Source of the DNA: Plasmodiophora brassicae
Lineage: Eukaryota; Endomyxa: Phytomyxea; Phytomyxea; Plasmodiophorida
Direction: 5' to 3'
NCBI GenBank assembly: GCA_036867785.1
Contig: CP145409.1
Coordinates: 1,426,001 to 1,490,000, forward strand
Length of the DNA: 64,000 nucleotides
Under the pieces are notes generated by a model. The model saw nothing but the letters and a program-made list of their open reading frames with translations. It made no database searches and was not told the DNA's origin. The position numbers and the translations under genes are program-made. Of this stretch, positions 45,947 to 57,592 are shown in pieces (within the stretch, counting starts at the first letter, position 1; each line of letters starts with the position of its first letter).

Positions 45947-48635
45947 TAGGGGTCGGCGCGGTTTGGTTTGGTTTGAACCGGTTTTTTGGATGGCCGAACC
46001 GAACTAAACCAAACCGAACTATATCTAAGAGCTACAAACCGGAACCAAACCGAACCGGGGCTCCGAAACCGAAACCGAAACCAACGAACCATGGTTTACT
46101 GCAGTCACGACAGGATGGGTTCGCAATGGTCCCTAATCTAACTCCTTGAGAAGAAGGTCGATGACATCGTCCGTATCGGCGAGGTCATGTTGCTGCCTGG
46201 CGTCCAGCTTGTCCATCCTTTCGCGAAACGCTGCGTTGAGGTCGTTTGGAACCTCAGTCTTGAGCTGTCGGAAGAGGTCCAGCCACGACCGACAACACAT
46301 CTCTGCTTTAAACATTGTACTCGCCAATGACTCGCGTCCATCGTAGGCGCGTCCGCCTTCGCTGTTGGCGCGCTCGGATGGAATGGAGGTCGCCGGAATG
46401 GCAAGGTAGTCCATTGCCATGGCATATAGTCGCCTATACTTCTTGCGGTTGTTATGCCACCAGTTGATGATGTCCGCTTGACAAGGCTGCATATTCTCGT
46501 TTACAGCCGCTACAAACAGCGAGAACTCCTTGTCAATGCCTTCCAAGGAGGTCCTACAGATAGAATGTCAGTGACAAGAATAAGTACCGAAATCAATAGG
46601 TTTCGACGTACGCTTCAGCACTATAGCCGGCATCATTCCATAAATCGTCATCTGTTTCAGGTACAGCAACCGGTTCTTCTTCAACGTCAGACAGAACGCT
46701 GTAGGTAAGCAGGTCCAGTTTGACAATCAGAGTTTTGGTCTTGGTGAGCAATGGCCCTTCGGTCTTCTCATTACGGGGATCGAGGAACATGGCGATCAGA
46801 GCAGCGTCCGAATTCAAGTGCGGGCCATACTTCCGGTGATAGTCCAGGATCCTCGGTATCGCATCGCGCATCACGTTGCCGCCTTCACACGTTCCGATGA
46901 ATTCCCTGCAATGCGCGAGCATCTTGTCGTTCGCCCGGACAGCCTCAGACAGCGTTGGGTACGATTCTCCGCCAAGAAAAGTGGTAATCCTCGCTGGCAA
47001 TTCTAGAAACAAAGAAACGTGGTGCAAGTGCAGACAATCTTCATCGGTCAGACGATGATCGGCAAGGTCCACTTTACACTGTGCGTGCTTGGCAATCACG
47101 TCAAGAGCAGGCTACAATGCAAGGCACTGCTTGATCATGGTATGTGTCGAGTTGAAGCGCGTGCAACAATCCGTGCAAGGCGGCTCATATTCCTTGTCGA
47201 GTAAGCCCTTGCAGACGGATCGGAATACAGCACGTCTGACCTTGCTGACGCGTATGGTCGACAGAAGCCCACGAAGGCGCGCCAAAGAGAGGGCGATGAC
47301 ATCGACGGCAGACTTGACGCCAAGCTGCAGTGTATGCATCGCGCACCGCAGGAGATTTCTTGGTTCAACGATACGACGGCCAGATGATGCCATCGTCGAC
47401 GATACATACTCAGCAGCAGCGACGGCATCTGAGCCGTTATTGTTCACCAACAAAAGAATCTTGCCATCGATTTGGAACTCTGACAGTCGTTCACAAATCG
47501 CAGTGCCAATCCGTTTACCCGCCCCTTTCCCAGGATCGATGTAAGCAAAATCAAGAAGGCAAGTCAGAAGAAGACCACGGTGTCTATCCAGTGGCATGCG
47601 AAAGGATACAAGCCCTGCAACCTGGGATTCGACCATCCATCGAATGTTGCGCTGATCTTCGAAGACAGGGTCGCAAAATATTCGATCAACATGGCACGAA
47701 GAATGAAATACAGTTTAAGAATCCCCCGCTTGACAGTGCGGGCTGACTTCGGTTCGAATCCAGGACAGAGTGTGCGAGAGTACTCGCGGAACGATTCGTC
47801 TTCCGATAGAGTATGGACGTCTCCACGACGGATGATATACTTCACGACAGCCGCATCGTTTGTCGCCACGCGATGCGACGGCAACGTTGTCGACGTGATG
47901 AGAGTCTGACGAGATGTACTGGTCTTTACACCATCCTCGAGGATACTGCTTCTGCTGCAGATGTTTCAAAATCGTGCCAGTCGACGTCGACATGGACCAA
48001 GTCAGGGCACAATGCTTACATTTGCGCCTCGTCCCATCATTCGATTCGCACCAATGGCTTTGATGCCATTTCTCCTGTGGGAGCGAGCGACGACGCTTCC
48101 GCGATTGAACGACGGTGCCTGATTCGACAACAGAAGCGACAACGGTGACGCTTTGGATTGCTTCGGAGCTGCCACGAGCAGCGGAAGAATCGGTCAGGGC
48201 GGTCCCAGAGCGAATGCTTGGGGGAATAAACTCGACACCAGTCTCAGACGATGGCGACAGATCGTGGTCGCTGACGTTCGCTCCATCTAGGCGATGACCA
48301 GGCATGACAGACACGAGAACAGAACCTCCTATATACGCTCCCAACGGCTTCGAACGCGATACAAAGACCGTGGTCGGGGCGCTGCGGGAGCGTGGACACT
48401 GTTCGGTGACTGCGCACGCCGCACGGGTTCCTGATTACTAGCGCATCTGTCATATATAGAGTCACCCAGTGAAAACCACGGTTCAAACCGGTTCCACCGG
48501 AGCCAAACCGGTTTTGTGCTGACCTCGAACCAAACTAAACCAAACCAAACCAACTGGGTCCCCCTGGAACCAAAACCGCGCAGTTTCGGTCTGGTTCACG
48601 GTTTCTGGTTCGAAACCAAACCGCGCCGACCCCTA
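45947..48635 (-). mobile_element. hAT DNA transposon, near-complete (2.69 kb)
   Basis: Terminal inverted repeats TAGGGGTCGGCGCGGTTTGG at both ends, and the flanks repeat CGAACCC (7-8 bp), as expected for hAT. AACC/GGTTT-rich subterminal repeats lie just inside both ends. The minus-strand transposase (about 48344 to 46133) has a BED zinc finger (CESNDGTRRKCKHC), the TFDGWSNPRLQGLYPF block of the RNase H-like core, LLLVNNNGSDAVAAA with RCAMHTLQLGVKSAV, TRFNSTHTM, and the C-terminal hAT dimerisation domain (DYLAIPATSIPSERANSEGG). Parts are joined by short introns, one of about 60 nt near 46555-46615. One in-frame TAG lies near 47110 between two conserved blocks, so this copy is probably inactive unless that stretch is spliced. 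Confidence 0.9.
46133..48344 (-). pseudogene. hAT transposase (BED + hAT core + dimerisation domain), one in-frame stop
   Basis: Coding blocks 48344-47900, 47884-47640, 47636-47112, 47099-46600 and 46546-46133 cover all conserved hAT regions in order. The only lesion I see is the TAG near 47110 at the position where relatives have a basic residue before PALD. Everything else can be explained by short introns. Confidence 0.78.
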
Positions 48636-48945
48636 CGAACCCTATGGATCGTGGAAGTTTGACGATGAATGTTATGGCACGGCCGCGACGGGGGTCGCGC
48701 AGCCGCGCAGTTTGAATAAACGTCCACGGCAACCGACTGTGGAGACAATAGTCGTCCGTCGTGTCGTCTCCTGACATCTTAACCGACTTTAACCGTTCGT
48801 CACCGTCTTTCGTCGCCTCGTCTGTCGCCGTCTGCCGTCACCGTCTGTCGTCGCATCGTCTCTCCTCGTCTGTCGCCGTCTGTCGTCACCGTCTGTCGTC
48901 GCATCGTCTCTCTTTCGGCCTGTCCACCCCATTCGTTCTTCGATC
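48636..48945. repeat. Flank of the hAT with a 48 bp direct duplication
   Basis: About 48818-48865 and 48866-48913 are two copies of a CGTCTGTCG-rich 48 bp unit. The first ~70 bases after the hAT belong to the interrupted integrase fossil. Confidence 0.7.
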
Positions 48946-49467
48946 GTGTACGTATCGATGACGGTCACGCGCTCCGGCTCGACGGGCTCGACGGCTGACG
49001 AAGCCAAGCACCCAACGACGCCTCCCTCTCCCATCGACCCAACGACCCTGGCCGATGTGGACGCCGCCGATCGCGCCCTCGCGGGTGCCTTACGGGCCTT
49101 CCAGATCCAACAGGATGCGTTCTTCATGGAAATGCGGGCTCGCGCTGAGGAGCAGCTGAAGATCTTTACCACCGCGCTCGCCAGTCCACACTCTACGCCG
49201 CCTACGCCCATGACCGATCCCTCGGCAACATCTGCTGAGCCGTCGTCACATCGCAACGATCCTGTTGTCACGACGACTAAGGTGTCGTTGAGCGAATTTT
49301 CCGGCAATTCCGACGACCTGCCGGCGAGCGAGTGGCTGGCGCTATTCGCTAGCATTGCCCGTGTCGATCTCTCGTCGACCCAGCCACTGTCAGCGAGCGC
49401 TCGCGCGCTCCACTGGAAAAATAGAAGTGCCGAATTGGTGCCCGGACGTTCCCCGAGTGCCGATTGA
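48946..49467 (+). mobile_element. gag-like fossil (Ty3/Gypsy type), N-terminal part only
   Basis: A plus-strand frame with a coiled-coil-like Ala/Glu-rich N-terminus and a retrotransposon gag signature (SLSEFSGNSDDLPASEWLAL). Orientation is opposite to the nearby integrase fossil, so it is a separate element. It is broken: protease and pol are not found after it. Family call is tentative. Confidence 0.5.
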
Positions 49468-50059
49468 AGTGCCGATTCCAGGGGCCAACAATAGGCAAGT
49501 GCCGATGAGGAGCCGGTGCGACACCTGGAGTGCCGAAATGGTGCCATCTGGTCCATCGTGCCAAAAATTGGGATGCCAGGATGATGGGCTTTTTTGCGAG
49601 CAGCCGGCGACTGCACGGTGCCACCTGAGCTGACACGTCTTTCGAGGTGCCGGCTCGGTAATTCTCACCAACGCACCTTTATTTTCCGTCCCGACGGTGC
49701 CTCTCCACCACACATTGCCGAATGCGGGCCCGACGCTGCACCTCCACCACACACTAACGGGAAGGCGCGCGATCCGGATTCCGATCCGGGCTTCGACATC
49801 GACGACGAATTGGCACCCGCGTCCTCATTCTTCAAATGGATTCGTCGGCAGACGTATCCGTATTGTTGCAGGCATGACCGTGTACGAACGGTTTGCACGA
49901 TAAGACCTGCAATGTACCTGGTTTCTCGTGTCTACTCCAGGTATTGCTCCTGTATAACGTAACTATGGAGAACCAGGGAGGGCCCGGCGCCACGGCCTTT
50001 CAGGTACCGCTATAAATAGCCCCCCCACACACCCCTCCGTCCGCCTCGCCCCTGCCAAT
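49468..50059. other. Spacer with a TATA-like box
   Basis: Contains CTATAAATAGCCCCCC at about 50009, in a context that could be a former LTR promoter. GTGCCGA-type short repeats occur at 49430-49560. No gene recognised. Confidence 0.35.
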
Positions 50060-50487
50060 TTCACTGTCATATGAAACGGACGAATTTCACTGTCATATGA
50101 AACGGACGAATTTCACTGTCATATGAAACGGACGAATTTCACGAATTTCACTGTCATATGAAACGGACGAATTTCACTGTCATATGAAACGGACGAATTT
50201 CACTGTCATATGAAACGGACGAATTTCACTGTCATATGAAACGGACGAATGTCACTGTCATATGAAACGGACGATATTAGCAAATTCAATGTCATATAAA
50301 ACGGACGATATATCCTCGATCGGGACGCCTCCACACATGAAACGGACGAATTTCACTGTCATATGAAACGGACGAATTTCACTGTCATATGAACGGACGA
50401 ATTTCACTGTCATATGAAACGGACGATATTGGCAAATTCAATGTCATATAAAACGGACGATATATCCTCGATCGGGGCGCCTCCACA
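50060..50487. repeat. Minisatellite, 26 bp unit plus higher-order block
   Basis: About twelve copies of GAATTTCACTGTCATATGAA followed by ACGGAC, first at 50060-50270. A variant block (GCAAATTCAATGTCATATAA, then GATATATCCTCGATCGGG) occurs twice, at about 50278-50330 and 50430-50487, with more 26 bp units in between. Confidence 0.93.
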
Positions 50488-50727
50488 CGCAAGCACCCAC
50501 CGAGAGGGCGGCTCGCCCCAACGACGCTAGAGCGAGGCGGGCACAATGTTGCAGGAACCGATCCGCGCAGCGAATCGGTAACGACATATCACCCGTGTCG
50601 CCAGTGATCACACTGCTGCAGGCTACGAGGTGACGTCACGCGTCCTTGCCAGTCGAATACTTTGTGACACAGTGCGTACCAGCGTCGACTGTGGTGACGC
50701 GTCATAACTCTAACGGGCCGACTAACG
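50488..50727. promoter_or_regulatory. Upstream region of the recombinase gene
   Basis: About 240 bp between the minisatellite and the recombinase start codon; presumably contains its promoter. No terminal repeat pair was found. Confidence 0.35.
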
Positions 50728-53468
50728 ATGGCATTCGCTTCCTCCAGCAAGTCTGCGCTCAAGAAGATGTGCACTGTACGCCGTCTGGTGTCGTCTAGGG
50801 CGCGCAAGGACGTCGACGAGTTGAGGACACTTCTGGGCAACTACGTCGAAGAGCACCTGTCACATCCCGGGATACAGGTGGACGTTCTGCAGACATCCAC
50901 CGGGTCGACAAGACGAACGACAGGAGAGTTGCTGCCGTCGCCGTATCAACCCGATCGTACGACGCCTGTTGACGTGGCCGCGTTGGGCGACGATGGCACC
51001 GCTGTCCTTGACGACCACGATACTGGAGACGGCAATGGGGTTTCCGAGTCGACGTCGTATAGGGCGGTGAAGATCACTGCGAACGAAGATCAAACAGACG
51101 ATGAGATCTCGTTGCGTCCCGGTGACGTGGTACTCGTCCATGTTCGCCTTCTCGTCCGAGCTGCACTGCCGGTGCCAATTCGTCGGGTGATCCAGGATCA
51201 GACCATGGGCAGAAGTAAGCGCAATCAGATCGGGTGCGCCCTTGTGCACTTCAACCGCTTCCTCGACGATCCTGCCATGCGGCAGGTTATCGCCGCACGG
51301 CGATGGGAGCAGTTGACGGTGGACGAGGCCACGCCCGATGTGTTCGAGCAGTTCGTCACATTTTTGATCGAGAGGTCGCCCTCGATTCGAAAATGGGAGA
51401 CCGCCAGCGCCTACGTGGCCCAGATGAGGGACGCGTTGGCGCAACGGTTCAAGGCGGACAACCCGGAACTTGCCATCTTGGATGACAAGTGGTACAAGGC
51501 CGTCCGGTCGACAGTGAAGAAGGCGTTTGTGGAGCGGGCCAATGTCACTGGGTCCGCTTTCATCGACCGGGCGCCTGCCCTGCAGAAGGAGGGCGTCCAG
51601 CAGGTTGGGCACGCCCTGTTCTTGGAGATGGGAGAACCGGCCACCAGTGCGGCTGCTGCCCATGACAGGTAATCTCGGCCTTGTGTGTGAGTATACCGCC
51701 TTTGACAATGTGTCGCGGTCAGATTCCTAATTGCGTTCCAGTGGGCCATCCTGGGCCGTGCAAGCGATGCAGCCCTGATGCGGAAATCAGACCTGCAGTG
51801 GGACGCCGGCTCTGGAGCTGCCCTTGCAGGGGTCAGCCGTCAGAAAACTACCAACGAAGCGCCGCTGCTGATTTACTGCGATCGGAACGATTATCGTGCC
51901 GATATGTTCCACGCACTGGGCAGCCTGGTCGCGACAGTCAGCGATCAAAGCCAGGTCGTCTTGTTGTTGCTTCGCCCGTCCGTTACGTCCTCTGATTGTC
52001 GTTCTTTGCAGGAACTGTTTCCACGGATAAGGGGCACCAGCAGCGCGTCAGCGTATCTGAACCGAATGTTCGATACGCTGGTTGACCGATACGAGCACCT
52101 CGTGTCGGTCTCGCCTAGCCTGGGCGACCTCGGTGGTCACGTGCATCGACGAACCAGGTCCCACTCTCTGCGTCGTGGTGCTACCACGGCCGCTGCTGCT
52201 GCTGATGGGGTAACACTCAGCAGTATTATTTATCGCGGCGGGTGGAACCTGGAATCGATGTGCACCGCCTTGGAGTACATCGTGGGCGGGGGTGCCGGTG
52301 ACGCTAGGGTCGGTCGCGTCCTGGCTGGTTGGCCTAGCGGTTCCGGTGGGCAACCGATGTCTTTCGCCTTCGTGAAAGACAATACTCACGAGAAAGCACG
52401 TGTCGACGCTTGGGTTCGCGCCGTTTTCGGTTCGAACTGGCATCTATGGTCCAGGACGTCCCCTGGACTGCTGACAGTTTGCGCAGCCAGCATGCTCATG
52501 TACCTGCCGCAGACGTTGAAGGGAGCCGGTGACTCTCTCGAACAACCCGTTCACCGTAAGTGCCTGTTGAGATTGGGCGTCTCTATTCGTAATCAATTGT
52601 TGGTTCAGCTTTGCATAAGACGATGAGCCGTGCTTGCGATGAGATCGGCTTGCCGAGATCGACTCTGATGGGATGGTCAGGGGAGATCCTCGTCGAGTTC
52701 CTCAAAGCGAACATCACCGCGATCCCGGGCAGCATGCTGCGAGACGCACAGCCGGAGGTGGCGGCCCGACTGACCGTGGACGTCTTCTCGCTGACGGACA
52801 CGGTCGAGCGCCTATGCCACACGGTTCTCCAGCTTCATGACACCGTGCTGGACCTGCAGCGAGAGAACCGCCAACAGGCCCTCGCAATGGCTCAAACGCA
52901 GAGCCAGATTATGGAGGTCCTGATGTCTGGCAGGCCTCCTGCAGAGGCGGAATCGACTTCCGATATCGCCGCTGGCCGGGGTCCAGCAAGGTCGTCGCCT
53001 GATGGTCCCGAGCGCGAGCTTCGCCATCCCGCAGCCGAGCGGACGTTGGACGACGCCGTGCCCAAGCTCACCGATATGAGCGTCAAGACTGCGTTCCACG
53101 CCTGGCATGCTGCTGGGCTTAAGACGCTCAGGTACGACGCCGCACGGGTCAAGAGCCAGCTGAAGCAGCTGGTGGAGGAGTATTGCCCTTTGTTCCTGGA
53201 CCCTGATGATGACGTGGAAGCCCAGAATGGAGAAACGGAAGCGGCATACGACCGTCGTATTCACGATATGGCTGCCAAGGTGGAGTCGCGAATCATCAGG
53301 TTCTTGGGCGACTGGTACCGCCCACATGTGGCCCGTACGACCAACTCAACCAGGAAGCCGCGTAAGCTGACAAGGACGGCTGTGCGGGGCACTTTAAACG
53401 AGCTCCGGAATGCCTGCAAAGGACTTTCCAAGGAAGACGTTGCGGCGAAATTGTCTTTACTAAACTAG
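50728..53468 (+). CDS. Tyrosine recombinase of Crypton-like type, intact
   Basis: Exons 50728-51668, 51723-52555 and 52609-53468 join in phase through introns of 54 and 53 nt, giving 877 aa without a stop. The N-terminal 160 residues are variable. A SAM-like core-binding region follows (GRSKRNQIGCALVHFNRFLD ... KWETASAYVAQMRDALAQRF). The catalytic domain includes DRFLIAFQWAILGRASDAAL, MRKSDLQW (candidate first Arg), HSLRRGATTAAAA (HxxR box), YRGGWNLESMCTALEY (Trp and nucleophile Tyr). After about residue 600 come a coiled coil (LQLHDTVLDLQRENRQQALA) and a C-terminal part with AFHAWHAAGLKTLRY and YDRRIHDMAAKVESRI, reminiscent of the GCR1_C DNA-binding domain of fungal Cryptons. It is convergent with the RecQ gene, 37 bp apart. 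Confidence 0.85.
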
Positions 53469-53505
53469 GTCGCGAGATTGCACATCGTGCTGCATGTATT
53501 GAGTC

Positions 53506-55457
53506 TTAATTGCATGCCGGGCAATGAGTAGCCGTGGAAGCGCCAGAGAAGTACGCGCTCAGGGCCCATGCGAAGCAGGATGAGTGATGATTTGAACCAA
53601 TCTGAGCCAAACGTTGCATCTCGTTGTAGTCAGAGATGTCATCATCGACCCTGTCCTTGCCAATCTTCAGAATTTCAGCCGCCAAGTCGTCCAAATTCAG
53701 GTCACGTTTCAGAATGCGGATCACCTCACAGCGCCCGCCGAAACGCGACGCTCGTTGGGATTCGTGCTCGTCAAGTTCGCGAACATCGGCAATTAGTCGA
53801 ACCTGCTCCAAGTTTGTTGCGGTGAACGTGTTGTTGTTCGATTGGATACTCTGACGGAGGACCTGCGAAGTGCCGGGATTCCCATTATCCAGTTTCGTCC
53901 AGACACGTCTCGAAGGCCGCACGCGAAGAAATCCGGTCTCGACCATGTCGATAATGCCTTTGGCGTACATCCAAGTTAGAATAGACAGCTTGGTGGTTCC
54001 ATTCCGATCCGAGACATCGACATAACCTACACCGCCATGGTCACCTGCAGCACAAATGTCGCGTACATGATCCTTCACAACGGTTTCTTCCAAATAGCAT
54101 CTCTGGATGTTCGACAGCTGCTGCGCATCGATCTCCTTGCAGCAAATAGTGACGCACTGGCCATTGCTGTCGGGACGCCGAGCCGCACGCCCTGCCTGCT
54201 GAACGAAATCCATTGGACTGCTTGGTAGGCCGTATTGGACGATCAGTCCTACGTCCATGCGGTTGATACCCAAGGAGAAAGCAACCGTGGCTACCATAAT
54301 GGCGGACTGGTGCTGCTCCCAGCCTAGCTGCTGACGTTCGCGTACAGGTTCAGGCATACCTGGAAGAAGATATTAGACATCGTAGCTCTCTGTTGGTAAC
54401 TATTGTTTTCGTACCACCACGATACTTGAAGACCGGCCGAGACGGAGGAACATGTTTGACCAACAGATCATGCACCTTATCAGCGTGTTCTCGCCGCAAC
54501 ACGTAGACAATGGCCGCATTGCCATCATCGCAACGAGAGATGATATTAATAAGCATCGCGTCTGCGTTCGCCATGGCCTCGCAGTGCACAAACCGATGCC
54601 CGACATTGGTGCGTGCAGACGGGGCCCAAACGACATTGTTTGCATCGATGTCGAAATGCATCAGCATGCGGGGTAAACGACGCTTTGACAGAGTAGCCGT
54701 CAATACCAGAATAGGGCAGAGCAATCGCACAGCGATCAGAGCAGCGCGATGATAGTCTGCGCGGAACCGTTCTCCCCATTGTATAGCGGTGTCCCCTTCG
54801 TCGAAAGTAACGAACGAAACATGTGTGAGAGTCGATGGACACACTTGGAATAGTCGTACAAACATTTCGGGACTGATGAACAGGAGTTTCAGTCCCTTCC
54901 CGAAACGGGAATATATTGCCTGTCGTTCAGTCGGCGTTCTGGTACCTGTTCAACATGCGATTTAGAGTCGAAACGACATAGTGCATTGACAATGCACAAC
55001 CGTTGACAATGTCTACTGTGCCCTTGAAGTATTTACAGGCCTGTTGATACTGATCAAGTATCAAGCTGTTCAACGGTGAAACGACGATGCCAGTGCCTGG
55101 AAGCTCCTTGGCAGCCGCCTGGTACACAAGCGACTTCCCGGAACCTGTTGGGCTAACGAACAAGGTTGAACGGCCGTCCACGATTGACGTTATTGCTTCA
55201 CGTTGACCAGGTCGGAGAGAACGAATCCCCATTGCACCCATGAGCTCCTCGGTCCCTGAAGTCTTCCGCCGAGCCATCTCCCGCCGAGCCATCTTATGGC
55301 ATGATGCGTTCTCGTTCGGGACCATGAGACGTTTCATGGTACGTGCAAGCAGAAGACAGACTACAACGCCCTCGCGTTCGACGACGACCGGCGCTTGGTT
55401 GCAATTTGGCGCGATGGCCGGAGAATCTTTGAACTGCGCAAATAGAATCCTCTCCAT
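53506..55457 (-). CDS. RecQ-family DNA helicase, intact, in tail-to-tail pair with the recombinase
   Basis: Exons 55457-55001, 54945-54415 and 53506-54359 (read downward) join in phase through two 55-nt introns, giving up to 613 aa. Motifs: LRPGQREAI (motif 0), PTGSGKSLVYQ (Walker A), GIVVSPLNSLILDQ (Ia), LKLLFISPEMF (Ib), FVTFDEGDTAIQWGERFRAD (motif II and aromatic loop, with DEGD where RecQ has DEAH), VLTATLSKR (III), AIVYVLRREHADKV (IV), IMVATVAFSLGINRMDVGLI (V), FVQQAGRAARRPDSNG (VI), then a Zn-binding end C...WALSAYF ... CPACN. There is no HRDC domain and RQC is short. RecQ helicases unwind recombination and replication intermediates. The start could lie at a later Met (up to MGAMGIRSLRP). 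Confidence 0.88.
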
Positions 55458-55489
55458 TGTATGTAGCTACCTATGTAGCTACATCGTGA

Positions 55490-56110
55490 AATCTATGCTC
55501 CTCCACTGGAATGTGGGAGGGCGCTGCCTCCTGGAAGGCGGGACCAAATGCCGTTTCTATGCAGGAATTTGTGTTAGAAATCGCTCACAGCTTCTAGAGC
55601 GGAATGTGGGAGCGCGCCGCCTTCCTGGAAGGAGAGGCCAGATGCCGTTTCTATGCAGGAATTTGTGTTAGAAATCGCTAGCAGCTTCTAGAGCGGCGCC
55701 TGGCGGCGGGCCCTTCATGGCTGCGGGCTCCCGCCGGGTCGCCCTCCGCCTGCGTTCCCACTATGCTCCTCCACTGGAATGTGGGAGGGCGCCGCCTTCC
55801 TGGAAGGAGAGGCCAGATGCCGTTTCTATGCAGGAATTTGTGTTAGAAATCGCTAGCAGCTTCTAGAGCGGCGCCTGGCGGCGGGCCCTTCATGGCTGCG
55901 GGCTCCCGCCGGGTCGCCCTCCGCCTGCGTTCCCACTATGCTCCTCCACTGGAATGTGGGAGGACGCCGCCTTCCTGGAAGGAGAGGCCAGATGCCGTTT
56001 CTATGCAGGAATTTGTGTTAGAAATCGCTAGCAGCTTCTAGAGCGGCGCCTGGCGGCGGGCCCTTCATGGCTGCGGGCTCCCGCCGGGTCGCCCTCCGCC
56101 TGCGTTGCCA
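55490..56110. repeat. Tandem array, 176 bp unit
   Basis: TATGCTCCTCCACTGGAATG starts units at about 55493, 55762 and 55938. The last two are full 176 bp units ending GCCTGCGTTCCCAC; the first is longer because a partial unit (from about 55600) is inserted. Internal palindromic GC blocks (GGCGCCTGGCGGCGGGCCC) are present. The array starts only ~35 bp upstream of the RecQ start codon. Confidence 0.9.
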
Positions 56111-57592
56111 CTTGGTCCGTTTGCCCGCGGATGGCCCTGCCATTGTCCATAGTTAGCTGCGCCGTTATCCATAGTTTCCATAGTTCCGGGCAATATCGCA
56201 TATCTGCATATCACCGTACGAAACCCGAGCGTATTGCTTGCAAACTATGGAGAGTGGCAGCACCTGGCAGCCGAAATTAGACGAAAAAGTGCGTCGCTCG
56301 TCCAGTCCGCCATACATCGTCGAGGGTCCGCTTCCCGTTATCCATAGTTAGCTCCACAGTTAGGTGTATATACTACTGTATGCGTGTGTGTATCCGAAAT
56401 CAAGGACGCTCACTACCGTCGTGTATCAGTGTCTACACGTCTGAGCAGCTGGAGCGGAACTGTCCCGTTAAGAACGCCGTCCTGCTCCAGAGGATCCTGT
56501 CGGAGTGGCCGTGCAATTGGGCTTGCCCGCCGATGATGGCTGACACTCGCCAGCGTATGTGAATTATTTGGTGTTCCACTTTATAATTATCTGATAATTT
56601 GTCCAAGTCAACATACATTATAGATTGACACTTCACCGGAAGATGATCAGGCTCGTCACCGGAACTCGTCGGCTGCAGCTGATGAGCGTTCGCAGTGCAA
56701 TGCCGTATTCAAAATCTTTCACGTACGTCGAGCATTTCTGTCTCTGGGGTTTAGTCGCTAACGGTCTTTATGATGCGCAGGACAAGACGGTCATGTGATC
56801 GCGTTTGCTGGCGGAGATCCCAAACGAGTTTGTCCGGACGACGAACTAGGTGCCCGTCTTCGCCATAGGTCGCTTCGGGACGCGGTACGTATTCGATGGT
56901 TCTGACGTCGCCATTATTTATAATGCGTTTGGCTGCAGGCCCAGCATCAAGGGGTGCCTTCGCATCCAGCTGGCCACAATGGTACGCAACGGCAACGTTA
57001 ACATCATGTGTTTCCTCACTGTGTTATGTATGAATTTAGGCGGCGTTGCGGCCAGGCGCGTTGAAAGGTATGGCCGTTGTTGTTGGCATCCAGTTGCATC
57101 ATCTGATCAGGGATGCAGGTTATAGAACACGATGATGTACGAGGGTGGCGGACATGCAACGTACAAAACTTGTTCCACTTGCCGATCGATCCTGACGGAG
57201 CGTTGACGTCGCGGTCAATGGCGGGTCGCGGATCGGCGCCCATCAAGGAACAGTTACAATAAACCATTCGTTGAAATACCAAATACGATAGTGTCTCAAT
57301 AGAGAACTTTCGGAGCCACTTTTCCGTTCAGTTTCCCGTTCCGCTGCCCGGCACAGCCACCGTCTCAGAGTCGAAGCCCAAAAGTCTCCAAACCGAAAAG
57401 CTGAGCCAGAGGTGAAAAAGGCCGCGCTAACGGAACTACATTTCCGTCCGTCGACAGCGTCAGAGGTGGGCACCGCCGAGCCTGTGGCGCAAGCCTTCTG
57501 CTTTTTGCACTCAACACAGCATCATCACGTACCGGCACCTGGCAAGTGGCAACGCCCTCTTGGATCCACCGCCATAGGCGATTTTTTCCGCG
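56111..57592. other. Spacer, no recognised gene
   Basis: TTATCCATAGTTAGCT-type motifs occur three times between 56140 and 56355. A minus-strand frame at 57016-57282 (GADPRPAIDRDVNAPSGSIG) looks protein-like but matches nothing I know. Confidence 0.35.

Noticed and set aside
47700-47780. tRNA-like GGTTCGAATCC box
   Set aside because: The T-arm-like string lies inside the hAT transposase and no acceptor, D or anticodon arms can be paired around it.
50060-50487. CRISPR array
   Set aside because: The 26 bp units are directly abutting with no unique spacers, so this is a minisatellite in a eukaryotic genome.
56380-57282. Possible transposase fragments in the spacer after the 176 bp array
   Set aside because: Peptides look protein-like in places but no family motif could be named.
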